Source: Dyadobacter endophyticus
Lineage (GTDB): Bacteria; Bacteroidota; Bacteroidia; Cytophagales; Spirosomataceae
Length of the DNA: 64,000 nucleotides
Assembly (NCBI RefSeq): GCF_014641595.1
Contig: NZ_BMIA01000003.1
Coordinates: forward strand, 1,116,001 to 1,180,000
Direction: 5' to 3'
The number at the start of each line of letters is the position of its first letter. Within the stretch, counting starts at the first letter, position 1. Shown one piece after another: positions 61,411 through 64,000 of this stretch. The notes below the pieces were generated by a model. That model saw only the letters and a program-made list of their open reading frames with translations. It was not told where the DNA came from and did no database searches. The translations under genes and the position numbers were made by a program.

Positions 61411-61713
61411 ATGATCGTTTATAACATCACCGTCAACATCAGCTACCAGGCGGAAAAAGATTGGCTGAACTATATGAAATCGGTGTACATCCCGGAAATC
61501 GTTGCTACTGAACTACCACTGGAATGCAGGCTGCTGCGGCTGCTGACCGAGATCGAGAACGAAGGATCGACCTACACTACCCAGTTTACATTCAGGACAA
61601 TGGAAGATTTCCTGGCCTATCAGACCCATTTTCAGCCCACCTTGCAGGAACGTCACCACGAGCTTTTCAATGGACAATATGTCTCTTTCAGGACACTTCT
61701 GGAAGAAGCGTGA
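61411..61713 (+). CDS. DUF4286 family protein
   Basis: 100-residue soluble protein of the DUF4286 family: MIVYNITVNISYQAEKDWL at the start, a TTQFTFRTMEDFLAY strand-helix, and FNGQYVSFRTLLEEA at the end. It looks like a small ferredoxin-like alpha/beta fold. The family is widespread in Bacteroidota and has no known function. It lies 68 bases from the divergent membrane protein gene. Confidence 0.85.
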   Translation: MIVYNITVNISYQAEKDWLNYMKSVYIPEIVATELPLECRLLRLLTEIENEGSTYTTQFTFRTMEDFLAYQTHFQPTLQERHHELFNGQYVSFRTLLEEA

Positions 61714-61943
61714 GAACTTTGCAGCTATTTTTTTGTCCAGTTAATCGTGCTTTAAAAACCACAGTTATTACTTGACATTAACTTAATATTTCCCTTTATT
61801 TAATCTACCGTTAAGGAAGATTTAACCAGGAGATCAGCCCGGCTAGTACGGTTTTTTATAACTATCCGAAGATGAATAAAACTCTGGTTCGAAAATCGCG
61901 AACGCGGTTGGAAATATGTTTTACTTTAAAATGATGTGTGCTT

Positions 61944-62321
61944 ATGAGACTGCAGATGCAAGCAATTCACTTTGATGCCGATCCCAAGTTACTGACTTTC
62001 ATTCAGCAAAAATTGGATAAACTGGATACGTTCTATGACCGGATCACCAGTGGAGAGGTATTCCTTAAGCTCGACAGGAATGATAATACCAAGTTGCATA
62101 CCAAACTCCTTGAAGTAAAGCTCTACGTACCCGGCGGGACGATGTTTGTGAGGGAGCAGGGAACCACGTTTGAAGAAGCAACCGATTTGGCAATAGATAC
62201 CCTGAAAATGCAGGTTAAAAAATTTAAAAATAAAAGAAACAATTCCAGGGCTCCGAAAAGCCTTGACGGACTCTCCGAAGATAACGGGGTAGTCGTGCTG
62301 GCCGAGGATATTGAAGAATAG
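61944..62321 (+). CDS. hpf: Ribosome hibernation promoting factor (HPF/YfiA family), short form
   Basis: Binds the decoding site of the 30S subunit in slow-growing cells. It has 125 residues from the ATG at 61944 (a GTG six bases upstream is also in frame). Beta-alpha-beta-beta-beta-alpha pattern: QAIHFDADPKLLTFIQQKLD, ITSGEVFLKLDRND, LLEVKLYVPGGTMFV and TTFEEATDLAIDTLKMQV, then a Lys/Asn-rich and acidic tail. It lacks the C-terminal dimerisation domain of long HPF. Before it, 61714-61943 holds no gene; I see no clear promoter there. Confidence 0.9.
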   Translation: MRLQMQAIHFDADPKLLTFIQQKLDKLDTFYDRITSGEVFLKLDRNDNTKLHTKLLEVKLYVPGGTMFVREQGTTFEEATDLAIDTLKMQVKKFKNKRNNSRAPKSLDGLSEDNGVVVLAEDIEE

Positions 62322-62343
62322 GCCAGTTCCAACTTAACACAAG

Positions 62344-62369
62344 AAGCCGCCTCCGCCAGGCGGCTTTTT
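62344..62369 (+). terminator. Terminator after hpf
   Basis: AAGCCGCCT pairs with AGGCGGCTT around CCGCC and is followed by TTTGTGTTTT. Confidence 0.87.
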
Positions 62370-62381
62370 GTGTTTTAGGTG

Positions 62382-62389
62382 TATTTTTG
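62382..62389 (+). promoter_or_regulatory. Promoter -7 element for the MaoC-like gene
   Basis: A perfect TATTTTTG at 62382-62389, 30 bases before the ATG at 62420. No good -33 TTG is visible at the right distance. Confidence 0.4.
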
Positions 62390-62419
62390 AAATTCCATCA
62401 AAGCAAAATAACCCCAGTT

Positions 62420-62833
62420 ATGCAAATAGACCCTGTCGTCGACTCGACATTCGACCATCTTTTTAAATTTACGCAGGAACAGGTACAGGCATTCGCCGAC
62501 CTTACCGGCGACAACAACCCCGTTCACCTCGACGCCGAATATGCTGCCACGACGCAGTTCAAGAAGCCTATCATCCACGGAATGCTGGGCATTACTGTTT
62601 TCACAAAAGTGCTGGGTACCCAGTTTCCCGGTTTCGGATCCATTTATCTGAAACAAACCGTGGAGTTCCTGCGCCCGATGTTCGTCGACACGGAGTATCG
62701 TGCCGTTTTCAAAATCGTTTCCATCAATCCTGCCAAGCATATTGCCGAAATCTCCACTGAGATTTACGATGCCTCCACCAAAAAAATCACCGTCCGTGGC
62801 ATTGCCACGATGGTCAACGAGGAGAAATTCTAA
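62420..62833 (+). CDS. MaoC-like hotdog-fold dehydratase
   Basis: 137-residue enzyme of the (R)-specific enoyl-CoA hydratase / MaoC group, from the ATG at 62420; a TTG at 62387 gives a longer but unlikely start. The hydratase signature is AFADLTGDNNPVHLDAEYA with the catalytic Asp and His, followed by KKPIIHGMLGI. Single-domain size fits PhaJ-like proteins, which hydrate trans-2-enoyl-CoA in fatty-acid breakdown or synthesis. Confidence 0.9.
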   Translation: MQIDPVVDSTFDHLFKFTQEQVQAFADLTGDNNPVHLDAEYAATTQFKKPIIHGMLGITVFTKVLGTQFPGFGSIYLKQTVEFLRPMFVDTEYRAVFKIVSINPAKHIAEISTEIYDASTKKITVRGIATMVNEEKF

Positions 62834-62840
62834 AGAAAGC

Positions 62841-62869
62841 AAAAGCCCCGGCGAAAATCGTCGGGGCTT
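62841..62869. terminator. Bidirectional terminator between MaoC-like and histone-like genes
   Basis: AGCCCCGGCGA pairs with TCGTCGGGGCT (one G-T pair) around AAA. The T-tract is better on the minus strand (GCTTTTGCTTTCTTT). Confidence 0.75.
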
Positions 62870-62891
62870 ATAAAATCTTCCGTGTGCTTCG

Positions 62892-63074
62892 TTACTTATC
62901 GCCGTCGTTCTTCTTGTTCTGAACTTCTGCGCGAATGTCCTGAGCCAACGTTTTCAGATCCTGCATACCCTTCCGAACACGAGTTCCGGCAGCTTGGTTG
63001 CCTTTGTTATAGAACTTATCGAAATCGCCTTCCAATGAAAGAACCAAATCTTTTACTTCATCGAATCTTGCCAT
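62892..63074 (-). CDS. Histone H1-like (Hc1-family) small DNA-binding protein
   Basis: 60-residue Lys/Arg-rich protein resembling the chlamydial Hc1 family as found in Bacteroidota: MARFDEVKDLVLSLEGDFDK, then FYNKGNQAAGTRVRKGMQDL and a lysine-rich tail (EVQNKKNDGDK). It probably compacts or coats DNA. A convincing promoter lies upstream at 63137-63166 on the same strand. Confidence 0.85.
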   Translation of the reverse strand: MARFDEVKDLVLSLEGDFDKFYNKGNQAAGTRVRKGMQDLKTLAQDIRAEVQNKKNDGDK

Positions 63075-63136
63075 GTTTTCCTTGTTTTTTAGTTTTTAAA
63101 AATGCCTCTCACACGCTAAAAACGCATGTTTTGACC

Positions 63137-63166
63137 GAAATTTAGTAATTAAAACCATTTAAGCAA
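63137..63166 (-). promoter_or_regulatory. Promoter for the histone-like gene
   Basis: Minus-strand TTG, a 19-base spacer and TAAATTTC, one base off consensus. The leader would be about 56 bases. The surrounding DNA is very A/T-rich. Confidence 0.5.
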
Positions 63167-63276
63167 CCCAAAAAACAAAAAAAAACACTTCTAAAATACA
63201 ATTAAATACTTTCATCACTATAATTATCTCAATAACAGATAGTTACATCCGCATACTTTTATTGCCCGGCGGTCAA

Positions 63277-63309
63277 TAAAAAAGAGGGCCCCTTAAAAAA
63301 AGGCCCTCT
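63277..63309 (-). terminator. Terminator after serine palmitoyltransferase
   Basis: On the minus strand AGAGGGCC pairs with GGCCCTCT and runs into TTTTTTATT. It is 26 bases after the stop codon. Confidence 0.85.
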
Positions 63310-63334
63310 GCACGCAAAAAAAGCGGTTTTATAA

Positions 63335-64000
63335 CTATTCCACGACTTCCTGTACGTCGTCGCTCTGGTAAACTCTGTTTTTGAGTTTTTCGGCAAGCGT
63401 CGTAAAAGCATTCAGCGTATATTCTACATCTTCGAGTGTATGCGACGCCGTCGGAATGATCCGCAACATGATCTGCCCTTTTGGTACTACGGGGTAAACG
63501 ACGATCGAACAGAAAACACCCATGTTCTCGCGGAGGTCTCTTACCATGCGGGTAACCTCAGGAACGCCGCCTTCGCTGTGCAGGAACACGGGCGTAACAG
63601 GCGATTCTGTTTCACCGATGTTGAAACCGCGGCTACGAAGGCCATCCTGCATTGCCTTCACATTTTCCCACAGCTTTGTCCGAAGTTCCGGCATTTGCTT
63701 GATCATCTCAAGACGTTTGCGGCAACCTTCCACGTAAGGCATCGGGAGCGCCTTTGCGTAGGTTTGCGAACGCATGTTGTATTTCAGGAACATGATGATC
63801 TCGGGGTCGTTCGAAGCGATAAATGCGCCGATAGCCGCCATCGACTTCGCGAATGTAGAGAAGTAAAGGTCGATTTCGTCCTGGACACCCAGCAACTCGC
63901 CTGCTCCGGCACCGGTTTCACCCATTGTTCCGAAACCATGCGCATCGTCCACCAGCAAACGGAAGTTGTATTTCTTTTTCAGCTCGGCAATGGCTTTCAA
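63335..64000 (-). CDS. spt: Serine palmitoyltransferase, C-terminal part (cut by window end)
   Basis: PLP-dependent alpha-oxoamine synthase that condenses serine with an acyl-CoA, the first step of sphingolipid synthesis. The visible 221 residues are open at the window edge, so the N-terminal half is missing. The cofactor region VDDAHGFGTMGETGAGAGE and the lysine in FSTFAKSMA are present. The C-terminal VVYPVVPKGQIMLRIIPTASHT is as I recall it from Bacteroides SPT rather than from glycine C-acetyltransferase or BioF, though these relatives are close. Bacteroidota are known for sphingolipids, which supports the call. Confidence 0.88.
   Translation of the reverse strand: MKAIAELKKKYNFRLLVDDAHGFGTMGETGAGAGELLGVQDEIDLYFSTFAKSMAAIGAFIASNDPEIIMFLKYNMRSQTYAKALPMPYVEGCRKRLEMIKQMPELRTKLWENVKAMQDGLRSRGFNIGETESPVTPVFLHSEGGVPEVTRMVRDLRENMGVFCSIVVYPVVPKGQIMLRIIPTASHTLEDVEYTLNAFTTLAEKLKNRVYQSDDVQEVVE

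Noticed and set aside
61714..61943. TTGACATTAACTTAATATT stretch before hpf as a sigma-70-like promoter
   Set aside because: Spacing to a -10 is wrong, and the Bacteroidota consensus elements are absent nearby.

Overview
The window reads as chromosomal DNA of a Bacteroidota bacterium, most likely a Cytophagales member of the Dyadobacter/Spirosoma type. The genus is inference from overall protein character, not from a search. The phylum call rests on a SusC/SusD pair, TonB-dependent receptors with an N-terminal carboxypeptidase-regulatory-like domain, a Bacteroidota-type serine palmitoyltransferase, an Hc1-like histone, DUF4286, and promoters of the TTG-N(17-23)-TAnnTTTG type with few strong Shine-Dalgarno sites. 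No rRNA, tRNA, CRISPR array, prophage or complete insertion sequence was seen.

Layout. 1-6.2 kb: 3' end of metK, a membrane fatty-acid desaturase, and a two-gene RND efflux operon (minus strand). 6.3-13 kb: a 2032-residue bacterial alpha-2-macroglobulin with an intact CxEQ thioester motif, followed directly by a GNAT acetyltransferase. 13-16.4 kb: a DegT-type PLP aminotransferase, an unrecognised polytopic membrane protein and an MntA/HepT toxin-antitoxin pair. 16.4-27.5 kb: six minus-strand genes in PUL-like order (SusC, SusD, ceramidase-like, PqaA-like, purple-acid-phosphatase-like, glycerophosphodiester phosphodiesterase) with no glycoside hydrolase. I read this as a lipid or phosphoester scavenging locus. 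27.7-31.5 kb: Omp85-like protein, lipoprotein, cyclophilin and RmlD-like reductase. 31.5-35 kb: a decayed Uma2-family gene, an alpha-glucan phosphorylase in which Thr stands at the usual PLP-lysine position, an acidic protein of 11-residue repeats, and a hypothetical protein. 35.2-42.6 kb: siderophore-type TonB receptor, two DUF1080 proteins and a sugar-dehydrogenase/cytochrome c fusion. 42.7-46.7 kb: a hybrid histidine kinase and a sigma-54 response regulator whose 3' ends overlap. 47.1-51.2 kb: a 600-base non-coding region with a candidate small RNA or leader, two Tat-type ferritin-like proteins, and a SorA/SorB sulfite dehydrogenase pair. 51.2-55.3 kb: secreted nuclease, a Pro/Ala-rich protein, and two unrecognised coiled-coil/multi-TM proteins. 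55.3-64 kb: acetyltransferase, FadD, two alpha/beta hydrolases, CysM, a small membrane protein, DUF4286, HPF, a MaoC-like protein, Hc1-like histone and the 3' end of serine palmitoyltransferase.

The best candidates for something undescribed are the SusCD/ceramidase/phosphoesterase locus, the paired coiled-coil membrane proteins at 52.5-55.3 kb, the promoter-to-terminator non-coding unit at 47.4-47.6 kb, and a hairpin whose loop holds the start codon of the second GNAT gene.
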